Assembly (NCBI RefSeq): GCF_000384415.1
Contig: NZ_ARVU01000001.1
Location: 1,550,001-1,614,000, forward strand
From: Cycloclasticus pugetii PS-1
Lineage (GTDB): Bacteria; Pseudomonadota; Gammaproteobacteria; Methylococcales; Cycloclasticaceae
Length of the DNA: 64,000 bases
Direction: 5' to 3'
Each line of letters starts with the position of its first letter. The first letter of the stretch is position 1. Of the stretch, positions 44,787-55,150 are shown piece by piece. Made by a program: the position numbers and the translations under genes. The notes below the pieces were generated by a model that worked only from the letters and a program-made list of their open reading frames with translations, searched no databases and had not been told where the DNA came from.

Positions 44787-44911
44787 ACTGCCGCTTGTGC
44801 AAAATCCGGCTGCATTCCAACACCTCAATGCTCTAGTATAAACGCCTCTCCACATCTCTTTTTCGCCCTTCCCTCACCCCTACAACCTGCTAAATAAGCC
44901 TGAGTTTTCTC

Positions 44912-44943
44912 TTTAAGTTCACTCTTAACCCTGCCTTAACCCT
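44912..44943 (+). promoter_or_regulatory. Direct repeats, likely response-regulator box of efflux operon
   Basis: CTTAACCCT occurs at 44924 and 44935, 11 bp apart, with a weaker TTTAAG at 44912. TTAA cores fall at 44913, 44925 and 44936. Direct TTAA-type repeats 11 bp apart are typical of OmpR/PmrA-class regulators; the operon encodes one. Lies about 55 nt upstream of the first gene. Confidence 0.5.
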
Positions 44944-44994
44944 ACTTTTGGCATACTAAACTCAAGAAAACTTTAAAACATGGGAGTGTTTTAT

Positions 44995-46374
44995 ATGAAT
45001 AGAGTGATTCAATCGCTCGGCCTATTCGCAGTGTCTTTGGTATTAAACGCATGTGCGAACTTAGGTAATAAACAGCTTAGCGAATCGGCTCTGAATACAA
45101 CGGGGCAAATGGTGACATGGCAAGCACAGGATGCTACTGCCGAAGATGTCAGCCAATTAACAGACCTAGTCGATATTCAGGCAATACCAAACCTTACGAA
45201 TTTTATTCAAGAGGCATTAAACAATAATGCCAATTTACAACAAACATTAATGACGTTACGAACGGCTCAGGTTGCTATCGATGTCGCAGAAGCGGACCAA
45301 AATGTTAATTTAAGTGCCGGAAGCAGTGCTAATAAAACAAAGAATGAGAATTCTGGCTATAGCAACAACCTTAATATCAGCTGGGAGCTGGACTTATGGC
45401 AAAAGATCAGCAATGGTGTCAGCGCTGCTAACTTTCAGGCAGCAAGTGCTGAAGCTGCTTACCAATCAGCTCGCGACAGCTTGGTGGCCAATGTTTTACG
45501 TGAATATATTAATATTTTAAGCCAGCAACAGTTATTGAATATAGAACGCGCTCGGCTAACAGTATTTGAAAATAATGAAACGGTTATTTTAAACCGTTAC
45601 CGCACCGGCTTGGGCTCATTAGATGATTTGGATACGGCCAGAACAAGCAGTGCCACCATACAGGCAACACTTGCTCAATATGAATATAACTTAGCAACGG
45701 CTAGGCGTACACTTGCGGTGTTGTTAGGTCGACAAGATCAAAGCCTAACCGAGCTAGATCAATCCTTTAGTTTTCCTGATGTACTGCTCCCTTTAGCGAA
45801 CCTACCTAAGCAAAATCTATCGCGTAGACCAGATTTACAAGCGGCTTATTACACACTCAAAGCGTCTGAATTTGAGGTTGATGTTGCTTATAAAGCTTTA
45901 TTGCCCAGTATTAACCTTTCAGCGGCATTAACCGATAGTGCTAGTTCTGCTACTGACGCCTTATTTACTAATCCATTATGGAGTTTACTTGGGCAGATGA
46001 CGGCGCCGTTGTTTCAAGGTGGAGCACTACGCGCGCAGGTGGAAATAGAAAAACTAGCCTCTGTGAACGCTTGGTGGCTATATCAAGAGTTGCTATTAAA
46101 CGCGGTACAAGAAACACAAAACGCACTAGACAATGAACGGGCATTAACTGAAAGAAAAAAATATACCAGCATGGCCATTGATAATGCCGAACGAAGCGTT
46201 AAAACCATTGAGGGTCAATATCGTCAAGGACTGGCTAACATTCTTGATTTAGTGTCGGTGTACAACAGCCGATTCGACTTACAAAGCCAGCTCATTCAGC
46301 TGCAAGCATCACAACTTCAAAATCGTATTAACTTAGGCCTAGCACTAGGCCTTGGAGTGCCCTATGAAAAATAA
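44995..46374 (+). CDS. TolC-like outer-membrane efflux lipoprotein (NodT family)
   Basis: About 459 residues from the ATG at 44995, preceded by GGGAG; a frame extension to 44980 is less likely. The lipobox SLVLNAC makes it a lipoprotein. Two OEP repeats of coiled-coil and beta strands (VDVAEADQNVNLSAGSSANKT, LNISWELDLWQKISNGVSAANFQ; later NLSRRPDLQAAYYTLKASEFEVD and TAPLFQGGALRAQVEIEK). It forms the outer-membrane exit duct for the RND pump encoded downstream, overlapping the next gene's start. Confidence 0.92.
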   Translation: MNRVIQSLGLFAVSLVLNACANLGNKQLSESALNTTGQMVTWQAQDATAEDVSQLTDLVDIQAIPNLTNFIQEALNNNANLQQTLMTLRTAQVAIDVAEADQNVNLSAGSSANKTKNENSGYSNNLNISWELDLWQKISNGVSAANFQAASAEAAYQSARDSLVANVLREYINILSQQQLLNIERARLTVFENNETVILNRYRTGLGSLDDLDTARTSSATIQATLAQYEYNLATARRTLAVLLGRQDQSLTELDQSFSFPDVLLPLANLPKQNLSRRPDLQAAYYTLKASEFEVDVAYKALLPSINLSAALTDSASSATDALFTNPLWSLLGQMTAPLFQGGALRAQVEIEKLASVNAWWLYQELLLNAVQETQNALDNERALTERKKYTSMAIDNAERSVKTIEGQYRQGLANILDLVSVYNSRFDLQSQLIQLQASQLQNRINLGLALGLGVPYEK

Positions 46375-47683
46375 AAAACTTTTTGTCAGTTTAATTGCAC
46401 TAGCAACTATTGTTATCGCCATCACTTATACCCTGATGAATATGGACGCTGGAAAAGCAAACAAGCCTCGGGGCAATCAGCCGGTAAATAAGGACAATAG
46501 CCGTGTTGAAGTTGATAGAAGCACAACTTCTGCCAAGCCGCCGCGAAACTTGCCAGCGCAAACCGAAAAGGATCGCAATAACAACGCTAGCGAAACCGAA
46601 GCTGATGCAACTAAAAGAAACAGTGATAACTCTCAAGCGCAAGTTGGTGTTTATAAAGTGTCTGCCGCTAGTTATCATGCCGTTGTAAAAGGCTATGGCG
46701 AAGTTCAACCCGTTGACAGCTTAAGCTTAATCGCTCAAGTAAATGGACAAATCGATAAAATAGCCGCTAACTTTAAAACCGGTGCTTTAATAAAAGCAGG
46801 TGAAACACTGGCGTTTATTAACAAGACGCCCTACTTAAAAGCCTTAGCAAGTGCTCAGTCAGACTATCAAGCAGCCGTTGTATCGTTGGAAGAAGAACGT
46901 TTACTAGGCATACAAGCACGTGATGAATGGAATCGTTCAGGTCTAGATGGTGACCCTGCGTCAGATCTGGTTTTAAGAACACCACAATTAAAAGCTGCTC
47001 AGGCGGCATTAGAAAAAGCTCGGCAAAGCGTGGCATCGGCAACACGTGATGTAGCGTTAACTGAGGTTACAGCACCCTTTGATGCACTGGTTATTAGCCG
47101 AGAGGTATCACCCGGTAGTTATATTCAAACTGGAGGGGCTGTCGCAAAACTATATTCTGTCGATAGTGCCGAAATAGCCATTGGTTTATCGCCTAGTCAA
47201 TGGACATTGCTACCCAGCTATACCTCGCAAGCTGAACTAGACTGGCCGGTTACCTTATTGGATGCTTCAACAAATATTCAGTGGCAGGCCAATGTATCTC
47301 GTGTAGAACTTCATCAAGATATGACCACCCGACAACGAAATGCGATTGTTAGTTTAAACAAGCCACTTACCCAACAACCCCCACTACTATTGGGTAGTTT
47401 TGTTAGTGCTCAAATACAAGGCATTAAGCTAGATAATATTTGGAAAATACCCGCTTCAGCTGTCTCTCAAAAACAAGAAGTCTGGTTTATTTCACCGAGC
47501 AACAACACCTTGCAAAAGTTTACCCCAAACGTGTTATTTGAAAATAAAGGTTTTGCATTTATCAGCCCATACCAACAACTTAATAGTGCGCTCATCGTTT
47601 CACGGCCCTTAAACAGCTATTTGGCCAACACTCGGGTGCAGGCTGTTATTGAAGCAACGACGGGAGAATCAAATAATGACTGA
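46364..47683 (+). CDS. RND efflux periplasmic adaptor (MFP)
   Basis: About 439 residues. The start at 46364 (MKNKKLFVS) is preferred over the TTG at 46352. N-terminal membrane anchor (LFVSLIALATIVIAITYTLM), then a low-complexity linker, lipoyl/barrel-sandwich domain (VVKGYGEVQPVDSLSLIAQVNGQIDKIAANFKTGALIKAGETLAFI), helical hairpin and beta-barrel (VTAPFDALVISREVSPGSYIQTGGAVAKLYS). It joins the pump and the outer-membrane duct. Overlaps the upstream gene by 11 nt and the pump by 8 nt. Confidence 0.93.
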   Translation: MKNKKLFVSLIALATIVIAITYTLMNMDAGKANKPRGNQPVNKDNSRVEVDRSTTSAKPPRNLPAQTEKDRNNNASETEADATKRNSDNSQAQVGVYKVSAASYHAVVKGYGEVQPVDSLSLIAQVNGQIDKIAANFKTGALIKAGETLAFINKTPYLKALASAQSDYQAAVVSLEEERLLGIQARDEWNRSGLDGDPASDLVLRTPQLKAAQAALEKARQSVASATRDVALTEVTAPFDALVISREVSPGSYIQTGGAVAKLYSVDSAEIAIGLSPSQWTLLPSYTSQAELDWPVTLLDASTNIQWQANVSRVELHQDMTTRQRNAIVSLNKPLTQQPPLLLGSFVSAQIQGIKLDNIWKIPASAVSQKQEVWFISPSNNTLQKFTPNVLFENKGFAFISPYQQLNSALIVSRPLNSYLANTRVQAVIEATTGESNND

Positions 47684-50600
47684 GCATAAGGGCATTATTG
47701 CTTGGTTTACTCAAAACCCTGTTGCAGCCAATTTACTGATGGTTAGTTTAATCGTTCTTGGTTTGGTCTCCATGAATGACATTCGAAAAGAAGCCTTTCC
47801 GAGTATGGAGCCTCGCTTTATTACCATCTCTATGGTCTACGATAGTGGTGACGCAGAACAAGCCGAAGAAGGCATTGCAATAAAAATTGAAAATGCCCTA
47901 GAAGCCCTACCAGGTATCAAACGGATTACCTCAACTTCTCATGCCAACGGCTCAACGGTGCTAGTTGAAAAAGAAACCGAATATGACCTCGATGTGCTTT
48001 TTACTGACATTAAGGCCGAAGTAGACAGTATTTATAATTTCCCATCCGATGCAGAAAAACCTGTTATAGAAAAAGCCCGCCGTCAACAACACGCCATTTG
48101 GGTGCAACTTTATGGCGATGTAGACCACAGCACCTTGCAATATTTAGGTGAACAACTTGAACGTGACTTGCTTGCAAAGTCTGAGATCAGAGACGTCAAT
48201 GCCAGTAGCTTTATTGACCCTATGATCTCCGTTGAAATCGACGAAGCCAAATTACAGGCTTACGGTTTATCCCTTTCTTCGGTGTCGGAGGTTATTAACC
48301 AAGAGTCTAATACCGCACTAACCACCAGCTTGCGCAACAAAGAAAAAGTCATTCGCTTAAAAGCATCAGAACAAGCCTACTACGCCAAAGACTTTGCTGA
48401 TATTCCGCTGATTACCCATTCAACTGGCGTGGTACTGACGGTTGGCGATATAGCCAAAGTGACTGATATATTCGCCGATGACAGCTACAAACTATCGCGC
48501 TACAACGGCAAAAATGGTTATGGCATTCAAGTGATGATGGATGAATACGGTGACATCACTAGCATGGTAAAGCAAGCCCATGAAGTGGTTGAAACATGGC
48601 ATCAAAAAGGCTTGTTACCTGAAGACGTTGAACTGGAAACTTGGTACGACAAAAGCATCATGATCACCGAGCGTTTAAGCCTGCTAACCAATAATGCTTT
48701 AATGGGAGTGGCGCTGGTTTTTATAACCCTCGCGTTATTCCTAAATTTACGTGTCGCTTTTTGGGTTGCAGCCGGTTTGCCGTTCATCTTCTTCGGCACC
48801 TTGTACTTCATGACCGGCAACTATACCGACATGACATTAAATGAAATGACCACCTTTGGCTTTATTATGGCATTAGGTATTGTCGTGGATGATGCAGTTG
48901 TTATAGGCGAAAGTGTTTACTCTACGAGAAAAAAGCATGGCGACACCGTGGATAACACCATACTGGGCACCCATAAAGTTGCTATACCGACGTTATTTGG
49001 TGTGCTAACAACGGTCGCCACGTTTTTTGCCTTATCTAATGTGTCGGGTGGTTTAGGTACCTTGTATTCACAATTCGGCACGGTTGTTACCCTGTGTTTA
49101 TTGTTATCGGTGGTTGAGTCAAAACTAATTTTACCGGCGCATTTAGCCCATTTGCCCACCAAACAGCAAACAAAAACCGGCTTAGCAGGCATCTGGAATA
49201 AAATACAAACAGCCGCTGACAATGGCTTACAGTGGTTTAACTATCGAGTATACAAACGGCTGCTTAAGCTTACTGTTGCGTATCGTTATGCGGCCACTCT
49301 ATTTTTTATTGCTGTTTTTATTATCGTCATCAGCTTGCCGCTTACCGGTGCGGTACGTGTTAGCTTCTTCCCCAGCATGCAAGGTGATACCGTCACAGCC
49401 AATATGGCTTTGCACAGTGACGCGAGTTTTGGTCAAAATGAAAAAAACCTATTAACGCTTGAGCAAGCAGTATTGGAAGCTGATAAACAATTATTACAAG
49501 AAAAGAATAAATCAGGAACTGGCATTGGTAGTTTGCAAATATTGGCAAATGGCGACCAAAGTGGCAGCCTCACTATTTCGCTAGATGAAGCCAAGCCCTA
49601 TTCTTTAGATGAGCTATCCGCACGCTGGAACCAACTAGCGGGAAATTTAGAAGGCGTAAAAAGTTTAAAAATTCGCTCTCGTCGTGAAATGGTGGAAGGC
49701 TTTAAAGTTGAGCTTAAAAGCATTAATGAAGATACTCTGACGGCGGTGAACAACGCCTTCATAGAAAAGCTATCTGAAATCGATGGTGTGTATGCCATCG
49801 AAAGCTCTTTAACGCCAGGCGAAGCGATGATGCGTTTTGAACTAACGCCACAAGGACGCGCCATGGGGATGGATACCAGAAGCCTGTCCCAACAGTTGCT
49901 AAAAGCATTTGGCGGTGAAGTTGTTCAACGTTACCTGCGTGATAAAAATGAAGTTAAAGTGAGGGTGCGTTACCCAGAAAAAGACCGAATGAATCCCTCT
50001 GATGTATTAACAACGCAAGTACGGTTGACCGATGGCACGGTTGTTCCTTTGAGTGTTGTTGCCAGCATTATTCCCGATGTACAACAAAAACAGGTGGTGC
50101 GCATTAACGGGCTACGAGCACTCACTGTAAGCGCATCGGTTGACGGCGATCTGATTACTTCTACTGAACTGGTCAACCACCTAAACGAAAGTTTTGCTTC
50201 TCAGCTGGAACGACAATATCAGGATTTATCCTTGTATTTTGCCGGAGAAGCCGAAGAGCAAGCCGAAACACAAAGCTCAATGCAAAGCGTATTTATTCTC
50301 GCTTTATTGTCTATTTTTGCGCTGTTAGCTATTCCATTAAAATCATATGTACAGCCATTAATAATAATGACAGCCATCCCCTTTGGAATAGTTGGCGCCA
50401 TTATTGGTCATTGGTCTAACGGGCTCATGTTGAGCTTATTATCACTCAATGGCGTCTTGGCGTTAAGCGGTGTCGTGGTGAATGATAGTTTATTGCTGGT
50501 TTCGCGTTTTAATACCTTACGTCAAGAAGGTTTAGCGATAGAAGCCGCTGTTATCGAAGCATGTACAAGTCGTTTGCGCGCTGTACTGCTCACCTCTATC

Positions 50601-50837
50601 ACCACATTTGCAGGCTTATACCCAATATTGGGCGAAACATCGATGCAGGCACAATTTTTAATCCCAGCGGCGGCATCACTGGGCTATGGTATTTTATTTG
50701 CCACGTTTATCACGCTTTTATTAACCCCCGCTTTATTGTTAATTTACGATGATATCTCTGGCGTCTTTAACCGTGCGTTATCTAACCAGCCGTTAAGCAA
50801 AATGAAGCTGCCAACTACAGAAAATAACCAGAGCTAG
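47676..50837 (+). CDS. RND-family efflux permease
   Basis: About 1053 residues, normal for the family. The start at 47676 (MTEHKGIIAWF, preceded by GGGAG) is better than the longer frame. Twelve transmembrane helices with two large periplasmic loops; motifs NPVAANLLMVSLIVLG, FGFIMALGIVVDDAVVIGESV (TM4 proton-relay Asp), and TSITTFAGLYPILGETSMQAQFLIPAAASLGYGILFAT. More like the broad-specificity 'inner membrane, Na+/H+-driven' MMPL/AcrB-like HAE1 branch than heavy-metal pumps, but substrate cannot be read. Confidence 0.93.
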   Translation: MTEHKGIIAWFTQNPVAANLLMVSLIVLGLVSMNDIRKEAFPSMEPRFITISMVYDSGDAEQAEEGIAIKIENALEALPGIKRITSTSHANGSTVLVEKETEYDLDVLFTDIKAEVDSIYNFPSDAEKPVIEKARRQQHAIWVQLYGDVDHSTLQYLGEQLERDLLAKSEIRDVNASSFIDPMISVEIDEAKLQAYGLSLSSVSEVINQESNTALTTSLRNKEKVIRLKASEQAYYAKDFADIPLITHSTGVVLTVGDIAKVTDIFADDSYKLSRYNGKNGYGIQVMMDEYGDITSMVKQAHEVVETWHQKGLLPEDVELETWYDKSIMITERLSLLTNNALMGVALVFITLALFLNLRVAFWVAAGLPFIFFGTLYFMTGNYTDMTLNEMTTFGFIMALGIVVDDAVVIGESVYSTRKKHGDTVDNTILGTHKVAIPTLFGVLTTVATFFALSNVSGGLGTLYSQFGTVVTLCLLLSVVESKLILPAHLAHLPTKQQTKTGLAGIWNKIQTAADNGLQWFNYRVYKRLLKLTVAYRYAATLFFIAVFIIVISLPLTGAVRVSFFPSMQGDTVTANMALHSDASFGQNEKNLLTLEQAVLEADKQLLQEKNKSGTGIGSLQILANGDQSGSLTISLDEAKPYSLDELSARWNQLAGNLEGVKSLKIRSRREMVEGFKVELKSINEDTLTAVNNAFIEKLSEIDGVYAIESSLTPGEAMMRFELTPQGRAMGMDTRSLSQQLLKAFGGEVVQRYLRDKNEVKVRVRYPEKDRMNPSDVLTTQVRLTDGTVVPLSVVASIIPDVQQKQVVRINGLRALTVSASVDGDLITSTELVNHLNESFASQLERQYQDLSLYFAGEAEEQAETQSSMQSVFILALLSIFALLAIPLKSYVQPLIIMTAIPFGIVGAIIGHWSNGLMLSLLSLNGVLALSGVVVNDSLLLVSRFNTLRQEGLAIEAAVIEACTSRLRAVLLTSITTFAGLYPILGETSMQAQFLIPAAASLGYGILFATFITLLLTPALLLIYDDISGVFNRALSNQPLSKMKLPTTENNQS

Positions 50838-50863
50838 ATCGATCAATGCATATTGGAGAGCAG

Positions 50864-51601
50864 ATGATACGAGTATTATTGGTAGAAGATAATTTAGGCC
50901 TTGCAGGCAATATTATTGACTATTTAGAGTTGGAAGACATGGCCTGCGATCATGTCGCTAACGGTATTGCCGCTTTGAACTTAATGAATGCACAAAGATT
51001 CGACGTTATCATCCTTGATATCAACCTTCCAAAAATGGATGGGTTTCGTGTCTGCGAACATGTAAGAAATCAAGGTGATGACACCCCTATCATCATGCTA
51101 ACTGCCAGAGACAAGCTAGAAAGTAAACTAGAAGGCTTTCAAATGGGTGCCGATGATTACTTAGTGAAACCTTTTGAGATGGCTGAGTTAGTCGCCCGCG
51201 TGATCACACTGTCGACACGACGTTCTGGACAAATAAGAAAACTCCAATTTGGTAATGTTTCTTTAGATCTAAAAGCACAAATCGCCTCTGTTAACGAGAG
51301 CCTTTTAAAGCTCAGCCCAACCACCTTTAAAATCCTTCAAGTACTACTTCGTGAACAAGGTAATGCCGTCAGTCGCCAGCGCCTTATCGATGCCGTTTGG
51401 AAAGATGAAGCGCCCGAAAGTAATACCTTAAAGGTGCATATTCATAACCTACGAAAATTACTGGCTCAAGGCGGCTCTAATATAGAGGTAAAAGCACTTC
51501 CAAACGCTAGTTTCTGTATTGCTTTAACAAGCACCCCATCCTCAAAGGTTGCAGACGATAATGACATTGAGCAAACCGATAACAAGCAGGAGCGCAGATA
51601 G
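50864..51601 (+). CDS. OmpR/PhoB-family response regulator
   Basis: About 245 residues from the ATG at 50864 (preceded by GGAGAG). Receiver domain with D51 in VIILDINLPKMDGF and K in DDYLVKPFEM, then a winged helix (LQFGNVSLDLKAQIASV... LIDAVWKDEAPESNTLKVHIHNLRKLL). It probably regulates the efflux operon via the CTTAAC repeats upstream of 44995. The stop at 51601 is 1 nt before the kinase start region. Confidence 0.92.
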   Translation: MIRVLLVEDNLGLAGNIIDYLELEDMACDHVANGIAALNLMNAQRFDVIILDINLPKMDGFRVCEHVRNQGDDTPIIMLTARDKLESKLEGFQMGADDYLVKPFEMAELVARVITLSTRRSGQIRKLQFGNVSLDLKAQIASVNESLLKLSPTTFKILQVLLREQGNAVSRQRLIDAVWKDEAPESNTLKVHIHNLRKLLAQGGSNIEVKALPNASFCIALTSTPSSKVADDNDIEQTDNKQERR

Positions 51602-51602
51602 T

Positions 51603-52883
51603 ATGGTGAATGATTTACGACTTAGTTTACGCCGTTATATTTTGTGGTCATTATTTAGCCTTGCGGCCATTTTGATCATTCTTTTTTCAATTCAAAACAG
51701 TGATAGTTTTTTTGATGGCATGGACGGCATGCTAAAAAGAACCATGATTCGTGTTGCTGAAAGGGCTGAATTAGATACAAGCGGTAGTGCAAAAATTCTT
51801 GATTTTTACATTTCAGATCAATACAACAAGTTACCTGAAAAAATTCGCTCAAGCTTTAAACCCACCGACTTTCAGCCATACGTATTGTTAAAAAACATTA
51901 ACAAACCGAATTGGTTTAAAAGACCAGAATCTGCACAGTTTGCCTTGCTGGCACGCTTACCAAATGGCGATATTCGCTATGTATCACAAGCTTTTGAGGC
52001 CCCACCCACTCGTCAAACCAGACCTTTTCATATCAATCGCATTATCTATAACATACTGCTTGGCCTAATTGCTCTGGCTTCTTTTGCGCTTGCTTTGCAG
52101 TTTCTTATGCGCAGCGTCACAAGGCCAGTAGAAAAGCTTCAACAATGGGCCGCTAAGCTTGACGAGAAACAACTCGACTCACCCATTCCTTCATTTAAAT
52201 ATAAAGAACTAGATGCCCTTGCACATATTATTCATAACAGTTTGCAAGATGTTCGCACGACGTTATACCGCGAAAGAGAGTTTGTTAACCATGCCAGCCA
52301 TGAATTACGCACCCCTATTGCCGTTATTCGCAGCAGCAGTGAACTTTTGCAAAGAGTTGTCGATCCTGAAAATATTAAAGGCAATAATGCCATTGCTCGC
52401 ATTGATCACGCCTCAAAAACGATGGCCGATTTAACCGAAACACTGTTATGGCTAGGAAGGGATACAAATGAAACCCTGCCGCTAAACGCCATCAATATTA
52501 AGTCAATGATAGAACAGATCAGTGAAAATTTAATGTACCTACTGTCAGGTAAAGAAGTCACCGTTAACTGTCATTTAGAAAACTGTGAGCTAACTTTGCC
52601 TAAAACAGCCACTGAAATAATCATAGGGAATATCATCCGTAATGCATACCAACATACTTATTGTGGCTCGGTAGAGATAAACCTTAATAGTCAAATACTT
52701 ACTGTTATAAATAAAGAAAAAAGTAGCCCACGTGCACCCAACTATATTGAAAAAGAAAATCTAGATGATGGCTATGGTATAGGTATTAAACTGATCGATA
52801 AATTAGCGACTAAATTGGGCTGGTCTTATCAACATCGAGCGTTGAATAACGGTTATCAAGTGGTTCTTTCGCTCAGCGATTAA
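51603..52883 (+). CDS. Sensor histidine kinase (efflux operon partner)
   Basis: About 426 residues from the ATG at 51603 (AGGAG upstream). Two membrane segments (YILWSLFSLAAILIILFSI and IIYNILLGLIALASFALALQFL), a periplasmic sensor loop, HAMP-like linker (MRSVTRPVEKLQQWAAKL), phospho-His in VNHASHELRTPIAVIRSSSELL, and HATPase_c with EIIIGNIIRNAYQHT and DDGYGIGIKLIDKLA. A typical gene order RR-HK after an efflux pump. Confidence 0.92.
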   Translation: MVNDLRLSLRRYILWSLFSLAAILIILFSIQNSDSFFDGMDGMLKRTMIRVAERAELDTSGSAKILDFYISDQYNKLPEKIRSSFKPTDFQPYVLLKNINKPNWFKRPESAQFALLARLPNGDIRYVSQAFEAPPTRQTRPFHINRIIYNILLGLIALASFALALQFLMRSVTRPVEKLQQWAAKLDEKQLDSPIPSFKYKELDALAHIIHNSLQDVRTTLYREREFVNHASHELRTPIAVIRSSSELLQRVVDPENIKGNNAIARIDHASKTMADLTETLLWLGRDTNETLPLNAINIKSMIEQISENLMYLLSGKEVTVNCHLENCELTLPKTATEIIIGNIIRNAYQHTYCGSVEINLNSQILTVINKEKSSPRAPNYIEKENLDDGYGIGIKLIDKLATKLGWSYQHRALNNGYQVVLSLSD

Positions 52884-52888
52884 GCAAC

Positions 52889-52997
52889 TTAAAGTAAGCT
52901 TCGTGTCTGCCAAAAATAAGCCACTAAAACTGCCCAAACCCTCACAGCTACAAAAACCTAGTTTTTTAAAGACACGAATAGTAGAATCTTACTTTTA
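52889..52997. repeat. Long-range inverted repeat after efflux operon
   Basis: TTAAAGTAAG and TTCGTGTCT (52889-52908) are mirrored by AGACACGAA (52970-52978) and CTTACTTT (52988-52995), around a 60-nt centre; the right arm has a 9-nt extra stretch. It may be a decayed small element or a 3' structure. Confidence 0.55.
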
Positions 52998-53075
52998 ATT
53001 TTGGTTATTTAGTTAACATTAAATCTTCATAACCAAGCTTCATAGCGAATACCTCTCCACAAAAAAAGGACAATC

Positions 53076-53990
53076 ATGGAAAAAATCAAGTGCGCATTGA
53101 TTGGATCTGGCAATATTGGCACAGATCTTATCTATAAAATTCAAAGAAGCCCTTATCTTGAACCTGTTTGGATGGTAGGTATTGATCCAAAGTCTGAAGG
53201 TTTGCTCCGCGCTAAAAATATGGGCCTCAAGGTAACCTCTGATGGTGTCGATGGTTTATTACCTCATGTGCTTGAGGACAATATTCAAATAGCCTTTGAT
53301 GCAACCAGTGCCTATGTTCACGCTGAAAACAGCCGTAAACTTAATGAGCTTGGCGTGTTAATGATTGATTTAACACCAGCCGCTATTGGCCCCTTATGTG
53401 TCCCACCCGTTAACTTAAGCCAGCATACTGAAAAGCTTGAAATGAACGTAAATATGATTTCATGTGCAGGGCAAGCCACTATTCCTATTATCAGCGCGGT
53501 ATCAGGCATTCAATCTGTTGAGTATGCAGAGATTGTGGCCAGCCTTGCTTCAAAGTCTGTTGGCATTGGTACTCGTGAAAACCTTGACGAGTTCACCTAT
53601 ACAACCTCCGGCGCTATTGAAACGGTTGGCGGTGCTCGTAAAGGCAAAGCCTTAGCTATTATTAACCCTGCTGAGCCGCCACTTATTATGCGTAATACTA
53701 TTTACTGTATTACCGATGATAAACCACAGGAAGACAAGATCGTTGAGTCCATCCTAAATATGATTGAAGAAGTTAAAAAGTACGTCCCAGGCTACAAACT
53801 TATTAATGGGCCTATTTTTGATGGCAATAAAATTTCTGTGTTTATGGAAGTTGAAGGGCTTGGTGACTATTTACCCAAATACGCTGGCAACCTTGATGTA
53901 ATGACTGCTGCTGCCACTAGAACGGCAGAGATGTTCGCGGAAGAAATTCAAAATGGAACAATAACTCTTAAACCTGTGGAGGCTGCGTAA
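53076..53990 (+). CDS. mhpF: Acetaldehyde dehydrogenase (acylating), meta-pathway type
   Basis: A 304-residue enzyme that turns acetaldehyde, CoA and NAD+ into acetyl-CoA, the last step of the aromatic meta-cleavage pathway. N-terminal Rossmann motif [16 protein letters not shown], catalytic Cys at about 130 ([13 protein letters not shown]), length as in MhpF/BphJ/DmpF. It channels acetaldehyde from the adjacent aldolase. The stop (TAA) overlaps the aldolase start codon by 1 nt (TAATG), showing coupling. Equivalent to bphJ/dmpF. Confidence 0.95.
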   Translation: MEKIKCALIGSGNIGTDLIYKIQRSPYLEPVWMVGIDPKSEGLLRAKNMGLKVTSDGVDGLLPHVLEDNIQIAFDATSAYVHAENSRKLNELGVLMIDLTPAAIGPLCVPPVNLSQHTEKLEMNVNMISCAGQATIPIISAVSGIQSVEYAEIVASLASKSVGIGTRENLDEFTYTTSGAIETVGGARKGKALAIINPAEPPLIMRNTIYCITDDKPQEDKIVESILNMIEEVKKYVPGYKLINGPIFDGNKISVFMEVEGLGDYLPKYAGNLDVMTAAATRTAEMFAEEIQNGTITLKPVEAA

Positions 53991-55060
53991 TGTCAGAGTC
54001 AACAACCGAAAAACTAAGCTCATTAGATGGCCGCAAAGTTATTTTACATGACATGTGCCTGCGTGATGGCATGCATGCCAAGGGTGAACAAATTTCTGTT
54101 GAAGAAATGGTTCGCGTTGCAACCGCATTAGATGATGCAAACGTTCCATACATTCAAGTCACACATGGTGCAGGGCTGGGTGGTAATTCATTGCAGCATG
54201 GCTTTTCAATGGCCACTAATGAAGAATACATTTCTGCCGTCGCCCCTTTAATGAAGCAAGCTATTGTGTCGGTTTTGCTGATTCCTGGAATGGGCACGAT
54301 GAAGGAACTTCAATCCGCTTATGATGCTGGCGCACGTAGTGTTCATGTCGCCACGCATTGCACGGAAGCAAACACATCACCTCAACACATCGCTTTTGCT
54401 CGCAAATTGGGCATGGATACTACCGGCTTTTTAATGATGGCCCATTTAAATACTGCTAAAGGCCTTGCCGAACAAGCAGCATTGATGGAGTCTTATGGTG
54501 CACAAACTGTTTACCTAACCGACTCGGCTGGTTATATGTTGCCTGAAGATGTTACGCGCTGTATTTCAGCCTTACGTGATACGTTAAAACCTGAAACAGA
54601 AATTGGCTTTCATGGTCATCACAACCTTGGAATGGGCATTGCAAACTCTATTGCAGCTATTGAAGCAGGCGCTAGCCGAATTGATGGATCAGCAGCCGGT
54701 TTGGGTGCTGGCGCAGGCAATACACCATTAGAAGTTTTTGCCGCTGTGTGTGAGCGCATGGGCATCGAAACAGGTGTTGATTTATTTAAGCTCATGGATC
54801 TGTCAGAAAATATTATTCTGCCATTAATGGATCATGTTATTCGTGTTGATAGAGAGTCATTAACCTTAGGTTATGCTGGTGTTTACTCAACTTTCTTATT
54901 GCATGCAAAACGTGCAGCTGAACGCTTTGGTATTCCTGCTCGAGATATTCTCGTTGAACTGGGCAGAAAGAAAATGATTGCAGGCCAAGAAGATATGATT
55001 GTTGATACGGCGATGACAATGGCTAAACAACGAGGCATAGAAATTACTACCAGCGTGTAA
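53990..55060 (+). CDS. mhpE: 4-hydroxy-2-oxovalerate aldolase, meta-pathway type
   Basis: A 356-residue HMGL-like TIM-barrel aldolase that splits 4-hydroxy-2-oxovalerate into pyruvate and acetaldehyde. [18 protein letters not shown] holds the metal Asp and Arg; [23 protein letters not shown] holds the two metal-binding His; [15 protein letters not shown] follows. The C-terminal helical domain that docks to the dehydrogenase is present. Forms a pair with the acetaldehyde dehydrogenase and ends in a perfect terminator at 55090. Equivalent to bphI/dmpG. Confidence 0.95.
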   Translation: MSESTTEKLSSLDGRKVILHDMCLRDGMHAKGEQISVEEMVRVATALDDANVPYIQVTHGAGLGGNSLQHGFSMATNEEYISAVAPLMKQAIVSVLLIPGMGTMKELQSAYDAGARSVHVATHCTEANTSPQHIAFARKLGMDTTGFLMMAHLNTAKGLAEQAALMESYGAQTVYLTDSAGYMLPEDVTRCISALRDTLKPETEIGFHGHHNLGMGIANSIAAIEAGASRIDGSAAGLGAGAGNTPLEVFAAVCERMGIETGVDLFKLMDLSENIILPLMDHVIRVDRESLTLGYAGVYSTFLLHAKRAAERFGIPARDILVELGRKKMIAGQEDMIVDTAMTMAKQRGIEITTSV

Positions 55061-55083
55061 GAAACAACGCTAGGAACAGTATA

Positions 55084-55119
55084 AAAAAAGCCTTGCCATT
55101 AACATGGCAAGGCTTTTTT
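55084..55119 (+). terminator. Rho-independent terminator after mhpE
   Basis: GCCTTGCCAT-TAAC-ATGGCAAGGC (55090-55113), 10-bp perfect stem followed by T6; A-run at the left allows bidirectional action, also serving the convergent lipoprotein gene. Confidence 0.92.
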
Positions 55120-55150
55120 ATTAGTTAATATAAAACTAAATTTAAAATAC

